DNA of 8,855 bases from Thermococcus sp. Its GTDB lineage: Archaea; Methanobacteriota_B; Thermococci; Thermococcales; Thermococcaceae. Shown one piece after another: positions 1 to 5,359 of this stretch; positions within the stretch are counted from its first letter, which is position 1, and each line of letters starts with the position of its first letter. The notes below the pieces were generated by a model that saw only the letters and a program-made list of their open reading frames with translations, was not told the DNA's origin and searched no databases. The stretch lies in NCBI GenBank assembly GCA_027062125.1, contig JAMOTW010000071.1, positions 1-8,855 of the forward strand. The letters are read 5' to 3'. Both the position numbers and the translations under genes were made by a program.

Positions 1-649
1 CATCGACTACATCCCAGACATACTGGAGCTCGCGAGGGAGCTGAAGGTTGACAGGTTCATAGTCTTCAACTTCATACCCACTGGAAGGGGGAAGGAGATA
101 ATCAACGAGGACCTCACCCCTGAGGAGAGGGAAGAGCTCATGAACTACCTCTACAAAGAATGGAAGAAGGGGGACATCCAGATATTCTCCACCTGCCCCG
201 CCTACTCAAGGATATCCATAACCGCCATGGAACACGGAAAGGGCGACAGGGTCTCGCCGACCCATTTTGCCGAGATTGAGATACCCGCGGGATTCGGTGG
301 GGCGGCGAAGGCACTGACAGAGTTCATAGGCGGCTGCGGTGCCGGGAGAATTTACTGCTCAATCGAACACAACGGGGACATTCAGCCCTGCGTGTTCCTG
401 CCCATTAAGGTTGGCAACGTCATAAAGGACGGCTTCGTTAACGTTTGGAGGAACAGCGAGGTCTTCAACAGGCTGAGGGACAGGGATGCACCAGATTACG
501 CCTGCAGGGACTGCCCCTTCAGATACGTGTGCGGCGGCTGTCGCGCGAGGGCCTACGCGTACTACGGAGACGTCATCGCCCCCGACCCGGGATGCATACT
601 GATGAAGGAGGAGTGGGAAAAGCTTGCCAAAAAGGTAAATGCACAATGA
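1..649 (+). CDS. Radical SAM protein with SPASM domain, 5'-truncated
   Basis: This is the C-terminal 215 codons of a radical SAM enzyme. The reading frame is open from base 2 and ends at TGA 647-649; the CX3CX2C radical SAM cluster motif would lie upstream of the window. An FIPTGRGKE segment near the left edge resembles the late beta strand of the SAM barrel in AhbC/PqqE-like proteins. The C-terminal half shows the SPASM cysteine pattern: CX12GX4C (CGAGRIYC...NGDIQPC), then CX2CX5CX2C (CRDCPFRYVCGGC), then a final Cys in DPGC. These would bind two auxiliary iron-sulfur clusters. SPASM enzymes modify peptides, proteins or cofactors such as heme; nothing in the window identifies the substrate, although maturases of tungsten oxidoreductases and heme-pathway enzymes are known relatives in this order. 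It converges on the next gene with 10 bases between stops. The family call is firm, the substrate unknown. Confidence 0.88.
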   Translation, partial: IDYIPDILELARELKVDRFIVFNFIPTGRGKEIINEDLTPEEREELMNYLYKEWKKGDIQIFSTCPAYSRISITAMEHGKGDRVSPTHFAEIEIPAGFGGAAKALTEFIGGCGAGRIYCSIEHNGDIQPCVFLPIKVGNVIKDGFVNVWRNSEVFNRLRDRDAPDYACRDCPFRYVCGGCRARAYAYYGDVIAPDPGCILMKEEWEKLAKKVNAQ

Positions 650-652
650 AGA

Positions 653-657
653 TTTTT
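653..657 (+). terminator. Weak T-tract after the radical SAM gene
   Basis: Five T residues lie just after the TGA at 647-649, in the 10-base gap between convergent genes. Archaeal RNA polymerase terminates at short T-runs without a hairpin, so this is a plausible but minimal site. Confidence 0.3.
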
Positions 658-659
658 GC

Positions 660-1505
660 TCAAACCCTTATCTCCTCGTATTTCTTCTTCATCAGGAGAG
701 CGTCCTCCTCGATGTTGGGGCTCTCACTTATGACGACGCCCTTAACGCGGAACTCCTTTAAAACCCTGAGTAGGTCCTCCCACTTCATGTCGCTCTCCTG
801 GAGCGGGAGGTGCCTCTTCTCGCCCTTAGCCGTGTACTCGATTCCCGACATGTGGATGTGCATGTTGTCCAGTGCCTCCCTACCGAGCCTGTCCTCTATG
901 AACGCGAGCATCTCGCGCCACTCCTCGATGGAGTTGCACTTGCCCTTGTTCCTCGCGTGTGCGTGCGCGAAGTCTATCGTCGGCAGGACCATCTCGAGCT
1001 CCTCGCTGAGTTTCACAATCTCTTTCAAATCGCCGAACTGGGTCGGCTTCCCCGTCAGCTCGGGCCTTATCCAGACTTTGACGCCCTTGTCCATCAGCCT
1101 CTTTTCGATGTCCCTCAGGGCCTCGAGTATCTTCTGGTAGACGGTCCCGGGAGGTTGCTTGAGGTAGTAGCCTGCGTGGAAGACCACGCTCCAGCCGCCG
1201 GCGTCGTACAGGCGCTCGGCGCTCTGGACTATCCGGCCCTTGCTGGCCTCGACCTTCGCCTTCTCGGCGGCGTTGAGGTTGATGTAGTAGGGTGCGTGAG
1301 CGGTTAGAAGGACGTCGTGCTTCTTGGCGACGTACTTTATCTTCTTCGCCAGCTCGGGCTTGAGGTTGACCCCACGGACGAATTCAAGCTCCATCGCGTC
1401 CAGTCCAAGGTTCCTCACGTGGGCTATGCCGTCTATGGTTGAGTGTTTTGGGGTTGAGAGCGGGATTCCTGCCGTTCCGAAGCGCAGTCTATCAACTTTG
1501 AACAT
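660..1505 (-). CDS. Endonuclease IV-like (Nfo/AP endonuclease family 2) TIM-barrel protein
   Basis: A 281-residue TIM-barrel protein of the AP endonuclease 2/xylose isomerase-like superfamily, whose best-known member cuts DNA 5' of abasic sites using three zinc ions. Numbering from ATG 1505, the ligands line up with E. coli Nfo: H70 (TAHAPYY) with H69, H110 (FHAGYY) with H109, E149 (RPELTG) with E145, D178 and H181 (DFAHAHA) with D179 and H182, H218 (HIHMSG) with H216, H232 with H231, E261 (SESPN) with E261. The third-zinc Asp229 appears replaced by Lys230 (KRH instead of DRH). The ATG at 1505 is preferred over the in-frame GTG at 1514 because a GGTGG Shine-Dalgarno-like stretch precedes it and the predicted transcript starts near 1514. 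It has its own promoter. An AP endonuclease is likely, but the altered ligand leaves room for another TIM-barrel activity such as a sugar epimerase/isomerase. Confidence 0.82.
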   Translation of the reverse strand: MFKVDRLRFGTAGIPLSTPKHSTIDGIAHVRNLGLDAMELEFVRGVNLKPELAKKIKYVAKKHDVLLTAHAPYYINLNAAEKAKVEASKGRIVQSAERLYDAGGWSVVFHAGYYLKQPPGTVYQKILEALRDIEKRLMDKGVKVWIRPELTGKPTQFGDLKEIVKLSEELEMVLPTIDFAHAHARNKGKCNSIEEWREMLAFIEDRLGREALDNMHIHMSGIEYTAKGEKRHLPLQESDMKWEDLLRVLKEFRVKGVVISESPNIEEDALLMKKKYEEIRV

Positions 1506-1521
1506 CCCCACCACCCGAAAG

Positions 1522-1539
1522 AATTAGGCGGGCCTAATT
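1522..1539. repeat. Perfect 18-base palindrome, candidate operator
   Basis: AATTAGGC-GG-GCCTAATT is a perfect 8-base inverted repeat with a 2-base spacer. It overlaps the downstream edge of the TATA box (1537-1545) and lies between it and the predicted transcription start near 1514. Archaeal repressors commonly bind dyads in this position, blocking TBP/TFB or polymerase. An alternative is a hairpin ending the upstream operon, but no T-run follows it on the minus strand (CTTTC instead). Confidence 0.5.
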
Positions 1540-1545
1540 TATAAG
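1537..1545 (-). promoter_or_regulatory. TATA box of the endonuclease IV-like gene
   Basis: The minus strand reads CTTATAAAT, a good archaeal TATA box, starting one base after the stop codon of the upstream coiled-coil gene (1547-1549). Its centre is about 27 bases from position 1514, so the transcript would start about 9 bases before the ATG at 1505. This gene can therefore be transcribed separately from the operon upstream. Confidence 0.6.
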
Positions 1546-1546
1546 C

Positions 1547-2608
1547 CTACCGTTCGATTTTGGTCCCCAGTATCTTTTCGAGCTTCTCTATCTCCTTCTC
1601 CAGCTCTTTCTCGAGGTGCTCCAGCCTGTTCTTCAGCTTCTCCAGCTCGGCCTCCCTCTCCTCAATGAGCCTCCTCAGCCTCCCGAGCTCCTCCTCGAGC
1701 TCGTGGCCCTTTGAGAGTACCTCGTCCCTCCTCCTTTCAAGTTCGAGTAGCTCTTCTCTCTGGGCCATTATCTCGGCCACTTTCCCCTCGAGGTTGTCTA
1801 TGAGCCACTTTGCGGCCTTCCTCTGCTTAGGCTCGAGCCGGGGCTCTATCTTCTTCACGAACTCGATGAACTCCCCCGGTTTCCTGAGCGCTATCGAGGT
1901 GTCCCTGATGAGCTCCTCCGCCATTGGTTCACCGAGGCGCATCCTCTTGACCGGCTTTTGGAGCTTCGATGCTTTTGAGCGTATCTCAAGCTCTTCGCTC
2001 CTTATCCGCGAGTGGAGGGCTTTGATGCTCTCCTCCAGCTCTCCCAGACCCTTCCCGGCGTAGAACTTCTCCACCTCTTTCTCCGCCTTCTCGGCCCTCT
2101 CGTGCAGCCCTTCGAGCTCTCTCTCGACTTCTGCCATGGCCTTTTTGGTTTCCCTGACCTCCGCCAGAGTCTCCCTTATTCTGACCTCCTCAACCCCCTT
2201 CTCCGCCAGCTCGTTGTAGTACCTCACGTAGTCCTCGTTCAGCTCCTTCAACAGGCGGTTTATTGCGTAGACGTCCTTCTCGAAGATTATCAGGAGGTAC
2301 TTCCCGTGCCCCACGTGGAGCTTTGCTAAATCGGGGAGGCGCTTTCCGAGGCTCTCCATGTCGCTTACGCTGCTGAGGGCGTTTCTGAGGGCGGTGACGT
2401 AGTTCCTGCGCTCCGCGGTTACTATTTTCCTTATGCTGTCGTCAACGTTCCGTGGAATGCTTTTCCTCTCCAGCTCATCTATCCTCTTCAGAATCTCCCT
2501 TACCTTCTTCTCCAGCCTCTTGTTGTACTTCTTCCTGACCTTTTCGGCCGCCTTTCGGGATTTCTCCCTTCTCCTTTCGTACTCATCAAGCGCTTGCTCC
2601 AGCTTCAA
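1547..2608 (-). CDS. Long coiled-coil protein of unknown function
   Basis: A 353-residue protein made almost wholly of K/E/R/L-rich helix. Heptad-like coiled coils are evident at about residues 1-50, 130-215 and 275-350. Two less repetitive stretches separate them: about 85-130, with a hydrophobic VGHGKYLLIIF segment, and about 220-275. There is no signal peptide or membrane segment. The start is TTG at 2608, preceded by GGGAG on the minus strand; no ATG is available in frame nearby, and an ATG at 2619 is out of frame and stops after four codons. The TTG lies 23 bases inside the end of the DUF373 gene, so translation is probably coupled. It may tether or scaffold the membrane protein encoded ahead of it. 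It lacks the ATPase head motifs of SMC/Rad50 proteins, so such a call would be unsupported. Confidence 0.8.
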   Translation of the reverse strand: MKLEQALDEYERRREKSRKAAEKVRKKYNKRLEKKVREILKRIDELERKSIPRNVDDSIRKIVTAERRNYVTALRNALSSVSDMESLGKRLPDLAKLHVGHGKYLLIIFEKDVYAINRLLKELNEDYVRYYNELAEKGVEEVRIRETLAEVRETKKAMAEVERELEGLHERAEKAEKEVEKFYAGKGLGELEESIKALHSRIRSEELEIRSKASKLQKPVKRMRLGEPMAEELIRDTSIALRKPGEFIEFVKKIEPRLEPKQRKAAKWLIDNLEGKVAEIMAQREELLELERRRDEVLSKGHELEEELGRLRRLIEEREAELEKLKNRLEHLEKELEKEIEKLEKILGTKIER

Positions 2609-3719
2609 CTCTCTCCCATCCCCTTACTTTTCCCCTCATGTAGATTCCAACCAGAACCGCCACCGCGACGTCCATCAGCGCCAGCAGAAGCTTCGTGAAG
2701 ACCTCGATGTCAGATAGAGTGAGTATGGCCATCGCGTATCTCGTGGTCAGGTCTATCGTCACCCACATCGCCGGCATCATTAGGAGCGCCGAGGCCTGAT
2801 ACCAGATGTGGTAGTCCCTCTTTATGTAGGACTGAATAACGCGGCCCATTATCATGACCGCCACTCCGGTTATCAGCGACGAGTTGAGGGCGTTTATGTA
2901 GATGAGCATCGCGAGGAGCTGTGTTCCGGGCCAGCCGCCTATTATTTCTTTCGCATACTCCTCCAGTCTGAAGTAGGCGTTTATGGCACCGCCTATGATG
3001 ATCAGCACTCCTGCTATGACGGATATCACGAAGACGAACTGCTTCGCGACGGTTTCCCTCACGTTGAAGCGGAAGCCCTTGGTGAAGAAGTAGCCGCCAA
3101 TGAATATGAGTATCGTGCCGGTTATCGTGGCGGAGACTATCTTGACGCTCTCAGGATACCAGACGCCTATCAGCCTCGCTATCCCGTAGAGCAACAATAT
3201 CATTCCGGGGATTCCGAGGACTACCTTGGCGACCTCCGGGTCACTCAGTATCTCCTTCATGTAGCGGTAGATGATGTAGTAGGTCGTCTCTATGCCCTCG
3301 CTCTGTTTGACGACGACGCGGTGGGAGCTTATTATCGGCACCTTTGAGGTTATTATCGGGAATATCTGCTCGTCCTCCGCCCCGTCGGTGACTGTGATGA
3401 CACCATCCGCCGGGAACCTCTCAAGGACCAGCTCGAGCTGTCTGGCCAGCTCCATGTCGCTCTTAACGCCCACCTTCGGGTGGCCGGTGATGAGGGCGAC
3501 CTCCACATCGTCGAACTCCCCGCTCTCCTTCAATTCATCGTAGAGCTTGACCGCGGCGTAAACGACGTTGGCGTCGCTGTCCTCGGGATCGGCCAGGCTG
3601 AGCTTTAGGGCGGCGTCGATGCAGGCGTCTCGCCCTATTACAGGGCCTTCAACGCCGGCCTTCTGGCCGAAGTCATCGTCGCGGTCTATCGCTAAAACGA
3701 GGGCCTTAATCTCGACCAC
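2586..3719 (-). CDS. DUF373 family membrane protein
   Basis: A 377-residue protein of the mainly archaeal DUF373 family. Residues 1-155 form a soluble, presumably cytosolic, alpha/beta domain with acidic motifs: AIDRDDDFG (10-18), ADPEDSD (43-49), a GHPKVGVKSD segment (79-88) and VTDGAEDE (110-117). From about residue 166 there are roughly six hydrophobic segments (about 166-186, 192-213, 228-248, 264-292, 305-322 and 338-360), ending in a short basic then small-residue tail. The acidic clusters suggest metal or nucleotide binding, but the family has no established function that I can name. The start is GTG at 3719, giving MVEIKALVLAIDRDDD, 14 bases inside the preceding gene; the end overlaps the coiled-coil gene by 23 bases. 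These overlaps argue for one transcript and matched production of the three proteins. Confidence 0.85.
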   Translation of the reverse strand: MVEIKALVLAIDRDDDFGQKAGVEGPVIGRDACIDAALKLSLADPEDSDANVVYAAVKLYDELKESGEFDDVEVALITGHPKVGVKSDMELARQLELVLERFPADGVITVTDGAEDEQIFPIITSKVPIISSHRVVVKQSEGIETTYYIIYRYMKEILSDPEVAKVVLGIPGMILLLYGIARLIGVWYPESVKIVSATITGTILIFIGGYFFTKGFRFNVRETVAKQFVFVISVIAGVLIIIGGAINAYFRLEEYAKEIIGGWPGTQLLAMLIYINALNSSLITGVAVMIMGRVIQSYIKRDYHIWYQASALLMMPAMWVTIDLTTRYAMAILTLSDIEVFTKLLLALMDVAVAVLVGIYMRGKVRGWERVEAGASA

Positions 3720-4014
3720 CCCTCACATTCTCCATCACGGACTCTACCTTATCCTCCATCTTCCTCTCCTTGTCGCGCCGATCGTCTATCCTCACGGTTG
3801 TTGAAACCCTCTCCGCTCCAAGTTTGAACATCAGTTCGTGGGCCTCCTCGATTATATCGAAAGCTTCTCTCACGGTCGGAACCTCTATGATCGTCGCCAT
3901 CGGCGTCAGTTGATATTTAACTTCCTTCCTCTCTAAAAGCTTTACCACTTCCGCGACGTACCTGCTCAGGCTCTTCTCGCCGAGGGGAACGATGACGAAC
4001 TCCACTATGACCAC
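3706..4014 (-). CDS. MTH1187/YkoF-type thiamine-binding family protein (DUF77)
   Basis: A 102-residue ferredoxin-like-fold protein of the MTH1187/YqgV/YkoF family. Family features are the N-terminal strand EFVIVPLG (5-12), the central YQLTPMATIIE (34-44) and the strand RVSTTVRIDDRRDK (69-82). Relatives form small oligomers, and several bind thiamine or its pyrimidine precursor. The open frame extends back to 4356 only because no stop intervenes; that extension is antisense to the AMMECR1 gene and has no family similarity. The GTG at 4014 fits a transcript starting near 4025 from the TATA-like box at 4047-4054; GTG 4005 is a second possibility. It is first in the operon and overlaps the DUF373 gene by 14 bases. 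Thiamine binding is a family inference: no riboswitch or thiamine gene is visible here. Confidence 0.85.
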   Translation of the reverse strand: MVIVEFVIVPLGEKSLSRYVAEVVKLLERKEVKYQLTPMATIIEVPTVREAFDIIEEAHELMFKLGAERVSTTVRIDDRRDKERKMEDKVESVMENVRGGRD

Positions 4015-4046
4015 TTTCGACACCCGACTTAACTTCCTTCGGCAAT

Positions 4047-4054
4047 CTTTTAAA
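4047..4054 (-). promoter_or_regulatory. TATA-like box for the MTH1187-DUF373-coiled-coil operon
   Basis: The minus strand reads TTTAAAAG, centred about 26 bases before position 4025 and about 37 before the GTG at 4014. This gives a leader of roughly ten bases. It sits back to back with the opposing promoter at 4066-4075. Confidence 0.45.
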
Positions 4055-4065
4055 TTTTGCGGGAA

Positions 4066-4075
4066 AGATAAATAA
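4066..4075 (+). promoter_or_regulatory. TATA-like box for the AMMECR1 gene
   Basis: AGATAAATAA on the plus strand, preceded by purine-rich GGGAAA that could act as a BRE. Its centre is about 26 bases upstream of 4097, leaving a leader of about 12 bases that contains the GGGTGA ribosome-binding sequence before ATG 4109. Confidence 0.45.
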
Positions 4076-4108
4076 CCCTTCCCACCGTAGGAGCGAAGGG
4101 TGAGGGCT

Positions 4109-4726
4109 ATGTACAAAATTAAGGATGAGTGGGGTGAGTTCCTCGTCAGGCTCGCGAGGCGGGCGATAGAGGAGTACGTTAGAAACGGCAGGACGATAAA
4201 GCCTCCAGAGGACACGCCCCCGGAGCTGTGGGAGAAGATGGGCGTCTTCGTGACCCTCAACAGGCACAACGCACCACCCCAGATGGCCCTCCGCGGGTGT
4301 ATCGGCTTCCCCCTCCCGATATACCCGCTGGTTGAGGCCACGATAAAGGCGGCCATCTACGCCGCCGTTGACGACCCGCGCTTTCCGCCGGTGAGGGAGG
4401 GCGAGCTGGACGACCTGGTTGTCGAGGTGAGCGTTCTGACGCCCCCTGAGCCGATTGAAGGACCGCCGGAGGAAAGGCCGAAGAAGATAAAGGTTGGCCG
4501 CGATGGGTTAATAGTCGAGAAGGGTATCTACTCCGGCCTGCTGCTCCCGCAGGTTCCCATCGAGTGGGGCTGGGACGAGGAGGAGTTCTTAGCTCAGACC
4601 TGCTGGAAGGCCGGCCTTCCGCCCGACTGCTGGCTGGATGAGGACACTAAGGTTTACCGGTTCACGGCGGAGATTTTTGGGGAGGAGAAACCGGGCGGGC
4701 CGGTGAGGAGGAAGCCGCTGGTGTGA
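4109..4726 (+). CDS. AMMECR1 domain protein
   Basis: A 205-residue protein of the AMMECR1 family, conserved from archaea to humans and of unknown biochemical role. It closely resembles what I recall of the P. horikoshii homologue PH0010, whose structure is known. The signature LRGCIGF lies at residues 61-67 with C64 at its centre. Other conserved blocks are PIYPLVEATIKAAIYAAVDDPRF in the first half, then LVVEVSVLTPPE, VGRDGLIVEKG, LLLPQVPIEWGWDEEEFL, and CWKAGLPPDCW with two further Cys. ATG 4109 is chosen over GTG 4100 because GGGTGA (4098-4103) is correctly spaced for ATG and it gives the usual MYKIKDEWGEF start and length. The conserved Cys/Arg pocket has prompted suggestions of an enzymatic role; some bacterial and archaeal relatives occur beside radical SAM or MEMO-family genes, but none is adjacent here. 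Confidence 0.93.
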   Translation: MYKIKDEWGEFLVRLARRAIEEYVRNGRTIKPPEDTPPELWEKMGVFVTLNRHNAPPQMALRGCIGFPLPIYPLVEATIKAAIYAAVDDPRFPPVREGELDDLVVEVSVLTPPEPIEGPPEERPKKIKVGRDGLIVEKGIYSGLLLPQVPIEWGWDEEEFLAQTCWKAGLPPDCWLDEDTKVYRFTAEIFGEEKPGGPVRRKPLV

Positions 4727-4737
4727 TTTTTATTTTT
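4727..4737 (+). terminator. T-rich terminator of the AMMECR1 gene
   Basis: T5-A-T5 follows immediately after the TGA (4724-4726). This is a typical intrinsic terminator for archaeal RNA polymerase, with no hairpin needed. The complement of its central bases (4730-4732) is the TAA stop of the opposing vapC gene, so the two convergent genes end within four bases of each other. Confidence 0.65.
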
Positions 4738-5212
4738 GCCCCCAGTATTCCTCAGGCACGAGGAGGATTCCATCTATTCGCTTGAAGTCTTCGTCAAACG
4801 TGCCTAACTTTCGGACACCGTTCTGAAGCATCGTGGCTATTATCTTGGCATCGTGGGGCAGAAGGAGGTATTCCTTCATCGTGGCCATCGTGAGGTAAAT
4901 GTCCGCATCTCTGACGATTGCGACGTCGTTCTCTTCAATAAGCTCAACAACAAGTTCTATCGCTTCGTTAATTATTTCCTTGCCCTCTGGAGTCAATATT
5001 CGCCTCTTAACATCGAAGCGGTTTCTCACACCGCGCAGGGCAAACAGCTTGCGTATTATGACGTAGATGCTTTCGTCGATAACAGTTTCCGAGGTCAGGA
5101 GTGGAAAGTCCTCGATAACTTTCTCCGCGAATTCCGTCAGCTCGGTATCCACAATGAGGTTCACGATAACACTACTGTCCAGAAACGTCCCGGTATTCCT
5201 CAATGTACTCAC
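4730..5212 (-). CDS. vapC: VapC-type PIN-domain ribonuclease toxin
   Basis: A 160-residue PIN-domain protein, the Mg-dependent RNase toxin of a VapBC module. The four acidic active-site positions are visible: D12 in FLDSSVIV, E47 in VIDESIYV, D121 in LPHDAKIIAT and D140 in GTFDEDF. The middle (about 60-105) is a charged helical insert, and the length is slightly above the 130-140 usual for VapC. The start is GTG at 5212, preceded by GGAGGG six bases upstream; a TTG at 5203 also sits close to the first PIN strand. The gene overlaps the upstream antitoxin-like ORF by 41 bases, so its ribosome-binding site lies inside that ORF. Base composition is visibly more A/T-rich than in neighbouring genes, as is common for transferred toxin-antitoxin pairs. 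The active site looks intact. The RNA target is unknown. Confidence 0.88.
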   Translation of the reverse strand: MSTLRNTGTFLDSSVIVNLIVDTELTEFAEKVIEDFPLLTSETVIDESIYVIIRKLFALRGVRNRFDVKRRILTPEGKEIINEAIELVVELIEENDVAIVRDADIYLTMATMKEYLLLPHDAKIIATMLQNGVRKLGTFDEDFKRIDGILLVPEEYWGQK

Positions 5213-5330
5213 GCAGTTCCCTCCAAGAGCCCTTTAGTCTTTTCTTCTTCCTTTTCTGTGGAAACCGACCGGTTCTAAGCAGGTTTGCCAACGCAAAGAT
5301 CTCATCAAACTCCGAAACCACGCTCGCCAT
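5172..5330 (-). CDS. Small VapB-like antitoxin
   Basis: A 52-codon ORF from ATG (5330-5328) to TAG (5174-5172), directly upstream of vapC and overlapping its start by 41 bases. The product begins MASVVSEFDEIFALANLLR, then has a basic run (QKRKKKR, residues 25-31) and a motif LKGSW (32-36) followed by an acidic helix. An LKG-x-W-type motif occurs, as I recall, in short archaeal antitoxins paired with PIN toxins. There is no obvious DNA-binding N-terminus such as AbrB or ribbon-helix-helix, so it may only mask the toxin, or the basic patch may contact nucleic acid. No ribosome-binding site precedes the ATG, and a TATA-like TTAAAA is centred about 26 bases upstream, so the mRNA is probably leaderless. 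Position, overlap and size support the antitoxin role; the family is not confirmed. Confidence 0.7.
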   Translation of the reverse strand: MASVVSEFDEIFALANLLRTGRFPQKRKKKRLKGSWRELREYIEEYRDVSGQ

Positions 5331-5353
5331 GTGTGAAAATTGGATGGAGATGG

Positions 5354-5359
5354 TTTTAA
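5354..5359 (-). promoter_or_regulatory. TATA-like box of the antitoxin-toxin pair
   Basis: The minus strand reads GTTAAAACC, centred about 26 bases before the antitoxin ATG at 5330, as expected for a leaderless transcript. It overlaps the TAA stop (5358-5356) of the upstream methyltransferase gene, so the pair could be transcribed on its own or by read-through. Confidence 0.4.

Noticed and set aside
445..1140. 231-codon plus-strand ORF spanning the radical SAM and endonuclease IV-like genes
   Set aside because: It crosses two convergent genes out of frame, and its second half is serine/leucine-rich antisense translation.
1547..2608. SMC/Rad50-type ATPase identity for the coiled-coil protein
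   Set aside because: There is no Walker A, signature or Walker B motif and no hinge; low-complexity helix alone is not evidence.
4015..4356. Long N-terminal extension of the MTH1187-type gene
   Set aside because: It runs antisense through the start of the AMMECR1 gene and across the divergent promoter, and the family begins at the VIVEFVIVPLG strand; the GTG at 4014 is the sensible start.
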